A stretch of DNA of 64,000 nucleotides from the NCBI RefSeq assembly GCF_006874465.1, contig NZ_VIRL01000017.1, positions 124,001-188,000 on the forward strand, given 5' to 3'. The notes under the pieces are model-generated. The model did no database searches. It worked only from the letters and a program-made list of their open reading frames with translations, and was not told where the DNA came from. Each line of letters starts with the position of its first letter. The stretch's first letter is position 1. The DNA comes from Microbispora bryophytorum (GTDB lineage: Bacteria; Actinomycetota; Actinomycetes; Streptosporangiales; Streptosporangiaceae). Below, in pieces: positions 16,888 to 25,304 of this stretch. A program made the translations under genes and the position numbers.

Positions 16888-18795
16888 ATGGATACGGACA
16901 GTGACCAGCGCGCCGATCGGGGGATCGACGTCAGCGTCGTCGTCCCGGCGTACAACCGCCGGGCGTCACTCGACCGTTGCCTCACCTCGCTGCTCGTGCA
17001 GCGAGTCGCCAAGGAGATCATTGTGGTCGACGGCGGCTCGCGGGACGGAACCCGCGCGCTGCTCCGCCTCTACGCCGCGCACCACCCCCGGCTGATCACC
17101 GTGATCCGGGACGCCCAGCCCGGCACGCCCGGCGGCGCCCGCAACCGCGGACTGGAACGAGCCGCCGGCAGATACGTCTTCTTCTGCGACGCGGGGGACC
17201 ACCTCGCCCCCGACGCGCTGGCCCGCCTAGTCGCCGCGGCCGACGTGAACGGCGCCGACGTCGTTGTGGGGAAGGTCTCCGGGGCGCGCCGGGGATTGCG
17301 GGACAGCGCCGACAGGGCCTCCTTAGCGGCCGCCTACGACGATCTGTCCTGCTTCAAGCTCTTCCGCCGGGATTTCCTGGCACGGCACGCCATCCACTTC
17401 GACGAGACGCAGCGGCGCGGCGCGGACATGACCTTCACCGTCCACGCGTACTGCCACGCGCGGGTGATCTCGGTGGTCGCGGACGGGGACTGCTACCACG
17501 CGGAGGGCGGGGGCGAGGCGTCCACGCGGGATCCGCTCGGCTGGCTGCGCGTGGTCCGCACGCCCATCGAGGTCATGACGCGGCACGTGCCGCCCGGCGC
17601 GCTGCGCGACCGCCTGCTCCTACGGCACATACGCCGCGACGTGCTGGCCCAGCTCGGGACGCCGTTCCTGGCGGCCTGCGAGGCCGAGCGCGAGAAGATC
17701 GCCGTAGAGGTGGCCGACATCTGCGGCCAATGGGTGACGCCGGGCGTGCGCGCGGGTCTCGACGGCGTGGACGCCGCTCGTGTCGCCGCGCTCGACGACC
17801 CCGACCGGCTCGTACGGCTCGCGCTCGTCGAGGCGGCCCCGCTGCGGCACCGGCTGAATCGCGTCGAGTGGCGGGACGACCGCCTGGTGATCGAGGGGTG
17901 GGCCGCCCTCGTCGGCGCGGACGCCGGCGCGGACGGCGAATCGGACGACGCAGGTGCGAGCGGCGCGGCGCTGGCCTGCGCAGGTACGAACGGCGCAGGT
18001 ACGAACGGCGCAGGGCTGGACGGCGCGGCGCTGACCGGCGCTGTCGGCCTGGTGGTGCGCGAACGCATGTCGCGTGAGGAGCGGGTGCCCTTCGTGACCC
18101 GCGGCGCGGCCGGATCCTTCACCGCCGTGCTCGACGTGGCCGCGCTGTCGCCCGGAGTGTGGGACGTCCACGTGGTCGTCGAGTGCGAGGGCGCGCGGAG
18201 GCTCGCCCGGCTGGGCTCCCGCCGCGACCCCGGAGCCGGCGTTCCGTCCGCTCATCTGGTGGGCGGGGTCGTCGCGGTGCCCTTCCTCACCCGGTCGCAC
18301 GGCCACCTGGGCCTCGACGTCGGGGGGCACGTCGTCCGGGTCCCCGCCGTCGTACGGCTGTCGCGGGCGTGGTGGCGGGGCAGACGGCTGCGGGTCGAGG
18401 GACAGGCGCTGATGGGCGAGGAGGACGCCGCCGCGGCCGTACGGCACCTGATCTGGCGCGAGCGGGCGTCGGGGCGGGAACACCGCGAACGGGCGGTGGC
18501 TGTCGGGCCACGGGAGTTCGCGGCCGAGACGGCCGGCCTGCGGCCCGGCACCTGGGACGCCTACCTCGAACTCGCCCTCGGTGGTCCTCCGGTGCGCTTC
18601 CCGGTCAAGGTCGCCGACGCGGACGCGCTGGGCCGGCCGCTGCGGTGGTGGTGCGGCGCGCTGAGATGGGGAGGGGCGCAGTGGACCGTCCGGCCGTACG
18701 CCACGGCGGTCAACCGGCGGCTCAGCGTGTCGGTGCGGGTGGCGACCCCGTTGACCGTGGTCAGGCGGATGGTCAGGCTCCTGCGCCGGCACTAA
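16888..18795 (+). CDS. GT2 family glycosyltransferase with C-terminal beta-domains
   Basis: 635 aa, ATG start; CATAAT lies 8 nt upstream and could drive a leaderless transcript. Residues 14-230 are a GT-A fold: VSVVVPAYNRRASLDRCLTS, IIVVDGGSRDGTRALL, and YVFFCDAGDHLAPDAL in place of the usual D-x-D line. The C-terminal 330 residues hold two similar beta-rich modules (HRLNRVEWRDDRLVIEGWAA; VVRLSRAWWRGRRLRVEGQA), like those of teichoic-acid glycosyltransferases (TarS/TagF type), so a wall-polymer or glycan role is likely. Between them is an Ala/Gly/Asn-rich linker with repeated A-G-T-N-G. Acceptor unknown. Confidence 0.82.
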   Translation: MDTDSDQRADRGIDVSVVVPAYNRRASLDRCLTSLLVQRVAKEIIVVDGGSRDGTRALLRLYAAHHPRLITVIRDAQPGTPGGARNRGLERAAGRYVFFCDAGDHLAPDALARLVAAADVNGADVVVGKVSGARRGLRDSADRASLAAAYDDLSCFKLFRRDFLARHAIHFDETQRRGADMTFTVHAYCHARVISVVADGDCYHAEGGGEASTRDPLGWLRVVRTPIEVMTRHVPPGALRDRLLLRHIRRDVLAQLGTPFLAACEAEREKIAVEVADICGQWVTPGVRAGLDGVDAARVAALDDPDRLVRLALVEAAPLRHRLNRVEWRDDRLVIEGWAALVGADAGADGESDDAGASGAALACAGTNGAGTNGAGLDGAALTGAVGLVVRERMSREERVPFVTRGAAGSFTAVLDVAALSPGVWDVHVVVECEGARRLARLGSRRDPGAGVPSAHLVGGVVAVPFLTRSHGHLGLDVGGHVVRVPAVVRLSRAWWRGRRLRVEGQALMGEEDAAAAVRHLIWRERASGREHRERAVAVGPREFAAETAGLRPGTWDAYLELALGGPPVRFPVKVADADALGRPLRWWCGALRWGGAQWTVRPYATAVNRRLSVSVRVATPLTVVRRMVRLLRRH

Positions 18796-18834
18796 TTGCG
18801 AATCATTTGCAACTACAACCTGGTGCTCTAAAGT
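18796..18834 (+). promoter_or_regulatory. Nur-like metal box and promoter of the nickel/cobalt transporter operon
   Basis: TTGCGAATCATTTGCAA (18796-18812) is a 17-bp dyad with one mismatch and fits the Streptomyces Nur (nickel uptake repressor) box TTGCaa-N5-ttGCAA. Its right half is TTGCAA, usable as -35, followed after 16 bp by TAAAGT (18829-18834) as -10. Binding would block the polymerase. It begins at the base after the glycosyltransferase stop; no cobalamin riboswitch would fit in this 75-bp gap. Confidence 0.7.
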
Positions 18835-18870
18835 GAGGGGAGATTCGCCCGTTTCGAAGGGGTTATAGCC

Positions 18871-19929
18871 GTGCACGTGCCCGATGGGTTCTTCGACGTC
18901 CCCGTGTCCGTCGGTGCCGGGGTCTTCGCGGCCGCCGGAGTGGCCGTCTGCCTTCGGGGCGCCAAACGGGAGCTCGACGACCGGACCGCCCCCATGGCGG
19001 GCCTGGTGGCCGCGTTCATCTTCGCGGCGCAGATGCTCAACTTCCCCGTGGCGGCCGGCACCAGCGGTCACCTGCTCGGCGGGGCCCTTGCGGCGATACT
19101 CGTCGGGCCGTACACCGCCGTGTTGTGCGTCGCGGTCGTGCTGCTCGTCCAGGGGTTCTTCTTCGCCGACGGCGGGCTGACCGCGCTGGGCGTCAACATC
19201 ACGCTGATGGCGATCGTGACATCGGTCGTCGGCTGGGCGGTGTTCCGGCTGATCACCCGGGGCGCGCCACGCGGGCGGACGGCGCTGGTGGCCGCATCGT
19301 TCGTGGCGGCGCTGGTCTCCGTTCCGACGGCGGCGCTCGTGTTCACGGGCCTGTTCTGGCTCGGCGGCACCGCGCCGATCGAGGTGGGCTCCGTGGCCGC
19401 CGCGATGGGCGGTGTGCACCTGCTCATCGGGCTCGGCGAGGGCTTCATCACCGCGCTCACCGTGAGCAGCGTGCTGGCCGTGCGTCCCGATCTCGTGTAC
19501 GGCGCGCGCGGGATGACCAGGACGCTGACGCTGCGCACCGCCGATGGGGATGTCCAGGTCGGGCCGGCGGCTCCGGAGGCTCCCTCGGCCGGGACCGGCC
19601 TGCGGGGTCTGCGTCCGGTCCTGGTGGGCGGCGCGCTCGTGGCCGTGCTGCTGGCCGGCGTCGTCTCGTTCTACGCCTCCAGCGCCCCCGACGGTCTGGA
19701 GAAGGTGGCGGCCGACAAGGGCCTGAGCGCGCAGGAGAAGCCGCACACGGCGGAGCACGGCCCGCTGTCCGGATACAGCATCAAGGGCGTGGAGAACCAG
19801 CGGCTGTCCGGCGGCCTGGCCGGTGTGGCGGGCGTCGCGCTGACGGTCGTGGCCGGAGGCGGTGTGTTCTACCTCATCCGCCGGCGCCGGCGGGCGACCG
19901 ACGCGATGGCGCCCGCGAGCGCCCGGTGA
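18871..19929 (+). CDS. CbiM/NikM-type metal-binding ECF transporter subunit fused to CbiN/NikN-like domain
   Basis: 352 aa, GTG start. The N-terminus is M-H-V-P-D-G-F-F-D: the second-residue His is the metal ligand that identifies CbiM/NikM. Six to seven membrane helices follow, including AAQMLNFPVAAGTSGHLLGG and NITLMAI. The C-terminal 110 residues hold two further helices around SFYASSAPDGLEKVAADKGL, the PDGL module equivalent to NikN/CbiN. Together with CbiQ and CbiO it forms an energy-coupling-factor importer for Ni2+ or Co2+. The Nur-like box upstream argues for nickel. Confidence 0.9.
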   Translation: MHVPDGFFDVPVSVGAGVFAAAGVAVCLRGAKRELDDRTAPMAGLVAAFIFAAQMLNFPVAAGTSGHLLGGALAAILVGPYTAVLCVAVVLLVQGFFFADGGLTALGVNITLMAIVTSVVGWAVFRLITRGAPRGRTALVAASFVAALVSVPTAALVFTGLFWLGGTAPIEVGSVAAAMGGVHLLIGLGEGFITALTVSSVLAVRPDLVYGARGMTRTLTLRTADGDVQVGPAAPEAPSAGTGLRGLRPVLVGGALVAVLLAGVVSFYASSAPDGLEKVAADKGLSAQEKPHTAEHGPLSGYSIKGVENQRLSGGLAGVAGVALTVVAGGGVFYLIRRRRRATDAMAPASAR

Positions 19930-20009
19930 GTGCGCCGATGAACCCCGCGATGACGGGCATCGCGCCGATGGGCACCGCGGCGATGAGCCCCGCGCCGATG
20001 AGGCCGTGA
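19926..20009 (+). CDS. Candidate 27-aa methionine-rich peptide, translationally coupled
   Basis: A GTG start overlaps the cbiMN stop by 4 bp (GTGA). The 27-residue product has six Met at nearly regular spacing and many Pro and Ala (for example M-S-A-P-M-N-P-A-M). Met-rich peptides can bind soft metals, which is suggestive between metal-transport genes, but the underlying DNA is also a loose repeat (gcgccgatg), so it may be an accident. No SD beyond coupling. Confidence 0.3.
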   Translation: MSAPMNPAMTGIAPMGTAAMSPAPMRP

Positions 20010-20067
20010 TCGCCCTGTCCGCGTGCGGGGCGGGGCGGGTCGGCCATGATGAGACGGTGAGTGTGAA

Positions 20068-20832
20068 GTGAGCGGCGGGCACCATCATCCGATCTACCGG
20101 CCCGCCGACACGCCCGTCCACCGGCTGCCGCCCCAGTGCAAGCTGGCGGCGGTCGTCACGTTCGCGGTGTTCGTGGTCGCCACACCGCGCGAGCGCCTGT
20201 GGGCGTTCGCCGTCGACGCGCTGCTGCTGGCCGCCGTCGCGGCCGCCGCCCGGGTGCCGGCGGGCATGATCGTGCGGCGTATGGCGATCGAGGTGCCGTT
20301 CGTGCTGTTCGCGCTGGCGATTCCGCTGATCGGCACGGGTGAGCGGGTCCAGGTGCTCGGCCTGTCGTTGAGCGCCCCGGGTCTGTGGGCGGCCTGGAAC
20401 ATCCTGGCCAAGGCCTCACTGGGTGTGGTCGCCTCGATCCTGCTGGCGGCCACGACCGAGCCGCGCATGATGCTGCTCGGCGCCGAACGGCTGCGGTTGC
20501 CCCGGCTGCTCGTGCAGATCGCGACGTTCATGCTGCGCTATCTGGACGTGATCCTCGATCAGATGCGGCGCATGCGGATCGCCAGGGAGTCACGGGGCTT
20601 CGTCGCCCGTGACCTCAGGCAGGCCCCTGTGCTGGCGAAGTCGGCGGGAGCCCTGTTCATCCGCTCGTACGAGCGGGGGGAGCGGGTCCACCTCGCCATG
20701 CTGAGCCGCGGCTACATCGGTGAGATGCCGACGATTAGGGATATATCAGCGACTGGGCGAGACTGGGCGATGGCGGGCGTGCTGCCTTGCCTCGCCGCGG
20801 TGACGGCCCTACTGGCGTGGAGCACGACATGA
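20068..20832 (+). CDS. cbiQ: CbiQ/NikQ-type ECF transporter transmembrane (T) subunit
   Basis: 254 aa, GTG start. Five to six hydrophobic segments, and the two T-component coupling motifs that dock on the ATPase: ARESRGF near residue 170 and LSRGYIG near 212. The N-terminus begins M-S-G-G-H-H-H-P-I-Y. The stop overlaps the cbiO start (ATGA). It transmits ATP-driven movement to the CbiM substrate unit. Confidence 0.92.
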   Translation: MSGGHHHPIYRPADTPVHRLPPQCKLAAVVTFAVFVVATPRERLWAFAVDALLLAAVAAAARVPAGMIVRRMAIEVPFVLFALAIPLIGTGERVQVLGLSLSAPGLWAAWNILAKASLGVVASILLAATTEPRMMLLGAERLRLPRLLVQIATFMLRYLDVILDQMRRMRIARESRGFVARDLRQAPVLAKSAGALFIRSYERGERVHLAMLSRGYIGEMPTIRDISATGRDWAMAGVLPCLAAVTALLAWSTT

Positions 20833-21581
20833 CCTCCGGCAGCCCCTCGCTCACGGTGAGCAGGCTCGCGTACGCCTACCCCGACGGGACGCAGGCGTTG
20901 TACGGAGTGGACCTGACGATCGAGCGGGGGGAGCGGGTCGCCCTGCTCGGCCCGAACGGCGCGGGCAAGACCACGCTCGTCATGCACCTCAACGGCATCC
21001 TCACGGCCGGGCACGGGACGGTGGAGGTGGCCGGGCTCCCCGTGCGCGCGGACACCCTGCGGGAGATCCGCCGCCGGGTCGGGCTGGTGTTCCAGGATCC
21101 GGACGACCAGCTCTTCATGCCGACCGTACGCGAGGACGTCGCCTTCGGCCCGGCCAACCTCGGGCTGCGCGGCGCGGAACTCGACCGCCGCGTGCGCGAC
21201 GCGCTGGAACGGGTCGGCATGCTGGACGCGATCGACCGGCCGCCGCACCACCTGTCCTTCGGCCAGCGCCGGCGGGTGGCCGTGGCCACGGTGCTGGCGA
21301 TGGAGCCGGAGATCCTCGTCCTCGACGAGCCGTCGTCCAATCTCGACCCGGCGTCCCGCCGCGAGCTGGCCGAAATCCTCAAAAGCCTGGACGTGACGGT
21401 GCTGATGGTCACCCACGACCTGCCGTACGCGCTGGAGTTGTGCGAGCGTTCGCTCATCATGTCCGAGGGGGTGATCGCCGCCGACGGGACGACGCACGCG
21501 CTGCTCGCAGACGAGCGGTTGCTCGCCGCACACCGGCTGGAACTCCCCTACGGCTTTGCCGTCCCTGCTCAGCCGGGGTGA
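20829..21581 (+). CDS. cbiO: CbiO/NikO-type ECF transporter ATPase
   Basis: 250 aa, ATG start overlapping cbiQ by 4 bp. Complete ABC ATPase: Walker A GPNGAGKTT, Q-loop VFQDPDDQLFMPTVREDVAFGP (the DDQLF form is diagnostic of ECF transporters), signature LSFGQRRRVA, Walker B ILVLDEPSSNLDP, and H-loop VTHDL. Last gene of the nickel/cobalt importer operon. Confidence 0.95.
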   Translation: MTSGSPSLTVSRLAYAYPDGTQALYGVDLTIERGERVALLGPNGAGKTTLVMHLNGILTAGHGTVEVAGLPVRADTLREIRRRVGLVFQDPDDQLFMPTVREDVAFGPANLGLRGAELDRRVRDALERVGMLDAIDRPPHHLSFGQRRRVAVATVLAMEPEILVLDEPSSNLDPASRRELAEILKSLDVTVLMVTHDLPYALELCERSLIMSEGVIAADGTTHALLADERLLAAHRLELPYGFAVPAQPG

Positions 21582-21621
21582 TGAATAAGTAAAGTGGGCC
21601 GGAGCTGAGGAGGTCCCGACG

Positions 21622-21969
21622 ATGAAGCTGCGGCTCGCGCGCCAATCGCTTTCCAACGCCGTGGTGGTGGTGGCCGTGGAGGGGGAGCTCGACCTGTTCA
21701 CCGCCCCGTTCCTGCGAGACGAGATACGGGACGCCATACGCGACGACGGCCCGAAGCTTGTGCTGGACCTCGCCGAGCTGTCGTTCATGGACTCCAGTGG
21801 GCTCAGCGTGCTCATCGAGGCCTGGCGGCTCGCCACGAGCGAGGGCGGCGGGGTGTGCCTCGCCTCACCGCAGCCTCCGGTGGCCCGCATCCTGCGCACG
21901 ACCGGCCTGGACCGGCGGATCAAGGTCTACCCCGACGTCGATACCGCGATTTTGCAGCATCCCGAGTAG
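21622..21969 (+). CDS. STAS-domain anti-sigma factor antagonist
   Basis: 115 aa, ATG after a strong gaggaggt SD; TAAAGT at 21590-21595 may be the -10. A single STAS domain of the SpoIIAA/RsbV type: VVVAVEGELDLFTAPFLRDE, then LDLAELSFMDSSGLSVLIEA, where the D-S-S-G loop (57-60) bears the Ser phosphorylated by a partner kinase, and ARILRTTGLDRRI. No kinase gene adjoins it; the HATPase-bearing phosphatase at 33.6 kb is a conceivable partner. Confidence 0.9.
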   Translation: MKLRLARQSLSNAVVVVAVEGELDLFTAPFLRDEIRDAIRDDGPKLVLDLAELSFMDSSGLSVLIEAWRLATSEGGGVCLASPQPPVARILRTTGLDRRIKVYPDVDTAILQHPE

Positions 21970-21990
21970 AACTTCATTCGGTTCGCGCGT

Positions 21991-21996
21991 TAAGGT
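21991..21996 (+). promoter_or_regulatory. TAAGGT -10 box of a probable leaderless promoter
   Basis: TAAGGT lies 6 nt before the ATG at 22003 with no SD between, the geometry expected for leaderless mRNA. Confidence 0.5.
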
Positions 21997-22002
21997 CCGG
22001 CT

Positions 22003-22782
22003 ATGGATCTGAACGGAGCAGCAGCAATCATCTCGGGCGGTGCCAGCGGCCTCGGTGAGGCATCGGCCCGCGAGCTGGCCCGTGTCGGTGCGACCGTGGT
22101 CGTGGCCGACCTGAACGTGGAGCGCGGCAAGGCGCTGGCCGACGAGATCGGCGGCGTGTTCGCCCACACCGACGTGTCCGACGAGGCGTCGGTGCAGGCC
22201 GCGGTGGAGGCCGCGGTGGCCACCGGCAAGCCGCTGCGCGCCGTGATCAGCAGCGCCGGCATCGGCTGGGCCCAGCGCACCGTCGGACGGGACGGCTCGC
22301 CGCACGACCTGGCGTCCTACCGCAAGGTGATCGACGTCAACCTGATCGGCACCTTCAACCTCATGCGCATCGGCGCGGCGGCCATGGCCAAGACCGAGCC
22401 GGTGGACGAGGACGGCGCCCGCGGCGTCGTCATCAACACCGCGTCGGTCGCCGGGATCGAGGGCCAGACGGGCCAGGTGGCGTACTCCGCGTCCAAGGGC
22501 GGCATCATCGGCATGACCCTTCCCGCCGCCCGCGACCTCGCGGCCATCGGCGTCCGCGTGCTGACCATCGCCCCGGGCATCATCGACACCCCGATCTACG
22601 GGAAGATCGGCGACAAGAACGCCGAGGAGTTCAAGGCCAAGCTCATCGGGCCGGTGGCGTTCCCCAAGCGGCTCGGCAAGGCCTCCGAGTTCGGCCACCT
22701 GGTGCGCACGCTGATCGAGAACGACTACATGAACGGCGAGGTCATCCGTTTCGACGGCGGCATCCGCTTCCAGCCCAAGTAA
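22003..22782 (+). CDS. SDR-family 3-hydroxyacyl-CoA dehydrogenase-like oxidoreductase
   Basis: 259 aa. Classical short-chain dehydrogenase: ISGGASGLGEASARELA (T/S-G-x-x-x-G-x-G), AVISSAGIGWAQRTVG (NAG-type), catalytic VINTASVAGIEGQTGQVAYS with Y-S-A-S-K. The wording GIIGMTLPAARDLAAIGVRV and PGIIDTPIYG is that of type-II 3-hydroxyacyl-CoA dehydrogenases (HSD17B10-like). An enoyl-CoA hydratase follows after 15 bp, so the pair probably supplies two beta-oxidation steps. Confidence 0.88.
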   Translation: MDLNGAAAIISGGASGLGEASARELARVGATVVVADLNVERGKALADEIGGVFAHTDVSDEASVQAAVEAAVATGKPLRAVISSAGIGWAQRTVGRDGSPHDLASYRKVIDVNLIGTFNLMRIGAAAMAKTEPVDEDGARGVVINTASVAGIEGQTGQVAYSASKGGIIGMTLPAARDLAAIGVRVLTIAPGIIDTPIYGKIGDKNAEEFKAKLIGPVAFPKRLGKASEFGHLVRTLIENDYMNGEVIRFDGGIRFQPK

Positions 22783-22797
22783 GCCGAGTGAGGTCAG

Positions 22798-23595
22798 GTG
22801 TCCGAGGTGAACTCCGGGACGGCCGCTGAGCCGGACGAGGTGCTCGTAGAGATCGTCGACGGCGGCGTGGCCGTCGTCACCATCAACCGGCCCAGGGCCA
22901 GGAACGCCGTGAACGGCGCGGTCGCGCGCGGGATCGCGGCCGCCCTGGACGAGCTGGACGAAAGCCCCGACGTGTCCGCGATCGTCCTCACCGGGGCCGG
23001 CGGCACGTTCTCGGCAGGCATGGACCTGAAGGGCTTTCTCACCGGGGACATGCCGGTGGTCGAGGGCCGGGGCTTCGGCGGTGTCACCGAGGCGCCGCCG
23101 AAGAAGCCGATCCTCGCCGCGGTCGAGGGGTACGCGCTGGCCGGCGGGTTCGAGCTGGCGCTGTCGTGCGACATCATCGTCGCCTCCGAGGAGGCCAAGT
23201 TCGGCCTGCCGGAGCCCAAACGCGGCCTGGTCGCCGGCGCGGGCGGGGTCATGCGGCTGCCGCGCCGGATCCCGTACCACGTCGCCATGGAGATCGCCCT
23301 CACCGGCGATCACTACCCGGCCGCCCGGCTGTACGAGCTGGGGTTGGTCAACCGGATCACGTACCCGGGCGAGGCGCTCAACGGCGCGCTCGAACTGGCC
23401 CGCACGATCGCCGCGAACGCGCCGCTGGCGCTCGCCGCGACCAAGCGGGTCATCGTCGAGTCGGCCGACTGGCCGCTCGACGAGATGTTCCGCAGGCAGG
23501 GTGAGATCGTGGGCCCGGTCTTCACCTCGAAGGACGCGATGGAGGGCGCCGCCGCCTTCGCCGAGAAGCGCGCCCCCGTCTGGAAGGGCGAGTAA
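22798..23595 (+). CDS. Enoyl-CoA hydratase/isomerase (crotonase) family protein
   Basis: 265 aa, GTG start. Crotonase fold: RPRARNAVNGAVARGIAAAL, first oxyanion segment TGAGGTFSAGMDLKGFL, second segment CDIIVASEEAKFGLPEPKRG with AGAGGVMRLPRRI. The Glu of LPEP is kept at the position used by hydratases. Actinobacteria have many paralogues; chain-length preference cannot be read from sequence. Likely cotranscribed with the preceding SDR. Confidence 0.88.
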   Translation: MSEVNSGTAAEPDEVLVEIVDGGVAVVTINRPRARNAVNGAVARGIAAALDELDESPDVSAIVLTGAGGTFSAGMDLKGFLTGDMPVVEGRGFGGVTEAPPKKPILAAVEGYALAGGFELALSCDIIVASEEAKFGLPEPKRGLVAGAGGVMRLPRRIPYHVAMEIALTGDHYPAARLYELGLVNRITYPGEALNGALELARTIAANAPLALAATKRVIVESADWPLDEMFRRQGEIVGPVFTSKDAMEGAAAFAEKRAPVWKGE

Positions 23596-23608
23596 CCCTC
23601 GCCTCATA

Positions 23609-23648
23609 GGCGACCGGCGGCGCCCCGCGCAGGGCGATGGCGGTCGCC
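23609..23648. terminator. Convergent terminator-like stem-loop
   Basis: GGCGACCG (23609-23616) pairs perfectly with CGGTCGCC (23641-23648), with an inner CGCCC/GGGCG stem. It lies between the convergent crotonase and SDR genes. Confidence 0.6.
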
Positions 23649-23661
23649 TTCCAGCCGGGGG

Positions 23662-24570
23662 TCAGAGCGGGTCGCCGAGGGGGCCGTGCTCCTCCTCCAG
23701 GACGTCGGCCCAGTGGGCGGCCCAGTCCGGCTGGGTGCCGTCCGCGTCGGTGAAGCCGTACTCCCGGTACAGCCCCCAGGTGGCCAGGGCGCGTCCGGTC
23801 TTGGCCATGACGCCGGGGTCGGCGGCCAGGGCGGCGACGGCCCGTCCCAGGTAGGCGGGGGTCTCCGAGTGGGCGAAGTGCGGATCCTCCGCCACCGCGT
23901 TACGCCAGTCGGCCTCGGTCACGCCGAAGTGGTCGAGCACGGCCTCCGAGCGAAGGAACCCCGGGGTGACGGCCACGGCCGCGACGCCGTACGGCTTGAG
24001 CTCCGCCGCCTGGGCGACGGCGAGGCGGATCACCGTGGACTTGGCGATGTCGTAGAAGAACGAGCCGCGATAGCGGGCGGTGTTGCCGTCGGTGACCTCC
24101 ACGACCAGGCCGCTCCGGCGGGCCACCATCAGAGGCAGCGCGAACCGGCTCGTGACGATGTGGGTCTCCACCGCCCGGTGCAGCAGCCGCAGGCCGGTGT
24201 CGAGGTCCTGCTCCCACAGCGGGTGCTCCCAGTCGGTCAGCCCGTCGCCGCCCCACACCGAGTTGACCAGGACGTCGAGCCGCCCGTCCTGCTCGGCGGC
24301 GATCCGGTCGACCAGGGCGCGCACCTCCTCCGGGTCGCTGTGGTCGGTGCGTACGGCGATGCCGGTGCCGCCGGCCGCGGTGACCCGTGCGGCGGTCTCC
24401 TCGACGGTCTCCGGGCGGTCCAGGTCGGAGCGGCCGGCCGTGCTGCTGCGGCCGGTGACGTAGACCGTGGCGCCCGCGGCCCCGAGTTGGACGGCGATGC
24501 CACGCCCGCCGCCCCGCGTGCCTCCCGCGACCAGGGCGACCTTCCCGGCGAGCGGCTGTGTCTCGTTCAC
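23662..24570 (-). CDS. SDR family oxidoreductase
   Basis: 302 aa, GTG start at 24570 after an aaggag SD. KVALVAGGTRGGGRGIAVQL is the nucleotide motif, NSVWGGDGL the NAG-like segment and FFYDIAKSTV the Y-x-x-x-K; the usual catalytic Ser is not obvious (VVEVTDGN). The resemblance is to the long SDRs annotated as DHRS1-like. It overlaps the TetR gene by 4 bp, so repressor and enzyme are one operon and the reaction is likely controlled by its own substrate. Confidence 0.85.
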   Translation of the reverse strand: MNETQPLAGKVALVAGGTRGGGRGIAVQLGAAGATVYVTGRSSTAGRSDLDRPETVEETAARVTAAGGTGIAVRTDHSDPEEVRALVDRIAAEQDGRLDVLVNSVWGGDGLTDWEHPLWEQDLDTGLRLLHRAVETHIVTSRFALPLMVARRSGLVVEVTDGNTARYRGSFFYDIAKSTVIRLAVAQAAELKPYGVAAVAVTPGFLRSEAVLDHFGVTEADWRNAVAEDPHFAHSETPAYLGRAVAALAADPGVMAKTGRALATWGLYREYGFTDADGTQPDWAAHWADVLEEEHGPLGDPL

Positions 24571-25169
24571 GACATCTCCTTCGAACGGGCATGAGGCGAG
24601 AGGAGGGCGGTGACCGCCCGCCGTAGCCGCTCCGGCAGCGTGTCCTGCCGGTCGAGCGCCCACGTCAGGCCGGTGCCGGCGATCAGCGCCTGGACGGATC
24701 CGGCCAGTGCGGCGGTGTCGGTGCCGATCCGCAGTTCTCCCTCGGTCACCGCCTCGTCGAGCAGGGCCAGGATCGCCCTTCGCTGCGTCTCGTGGATGAC
24801 CAGGGCGTACTCGTGCAGCTGGGGATCGGTGAGATCCATGCACAGGAACGCCAGGTGATTGGCGAAGCGCTCCGGGGTGTCCATGAGGGCCATCGACTCC
24901 TCGGCCAGCGCCACCAGCGCCGCCAACGGGGAGGGACGTCCCTGTCGCAGCCGCTCGTGGTGGGCCTGCGCCTCGTGCGCGGACTGCCGCGCCAGCGCCA
25001 CCAGCAGGCCGCGCTTGGACCCGAAACGCTGCACGAGAGTGCCGGGCACGAGCCCCACCTCGTCGGCGACCGCGGCGAGGGTCAGCCCGGTGGGCCCCAC
25101 CCGGCCGATCACCTCGGCCGCCGCACGCAGGATCACCGAATCGTCCACTCCGCGGGGTCGTCCCGCCAC
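24567..25169 (-). CDS. TetR family transcriptional regulator
   Basis: 200 aa, GTG start at 25169 after aggagga. HTH: ILRAAAEVIGRVGPTGLTLA, AVADEVGLVPGTLVQRFGSK, RGLLVALARQS. The C-terminal ligand domain is of the kind found with SDR partners. First gene of a two-gene operon; a palindrome lies 16 bp upstream of the start. Confidence 0.9.
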   Translation of the reverse strand: MAGRPRGVDDSVILRAAAEVIGRVGPTGLTLAAVADEVGLVPGTLVQRFGSKRGLLVALARQSAHEAQAHHERLRQGRPSPLAALVALAEESMALMDTPERFANHLAFLCMDLTDPQLHEYALVIHETQRRAILALLDEAVTEGELRIGTDTAALAGSVQALIAGTGLTWALDRQDTLPERLRRAVTALLSPHARSKEMS

Positions 25170-25184
25170 CGGTTCCTCCTGTTT

Positions 25185-25204
25185 ATAAATGACTTTTCAT
25201 TTAT
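25185..25204. promoter_or_regulatory. Perfect palindrome, probable TetR operator
   Basis: ATAAATGA-CTTT-TCATTTAT has perfect 8-bp arms and stands out as AT-rich in this GC-rich DNA. It overlaps where the TetR operon promoter must be. Confidence 0.7.
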
Positions 25205-25292
25205 TAATACAGCCGCTCCGCCTGTTGTCGCAAGTCGACCGGCATGATCCGGGTGGATCCGGGCAGTCCGCTCGTTTGTGAGCAGGACTGCG

Positions 25293-25298
25293 TACGGT
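25293..25298 (+). promoter_or_regulatory. TACGGT -10 box of a probable leaderless promoter
   Basis: TACGGT is 6 nt before the rhomboid ATG at 25305; no SD in between. Confidence 0.5.
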
Positions 25299-25304
25299 GA
25301 AACC

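Noticed and set aside
18796-18870. Cobalamin riboswitch upstream of the cbiM-type gene
   Set aside because: The 75-bp gap is far too short and no B12-box-like element is present.
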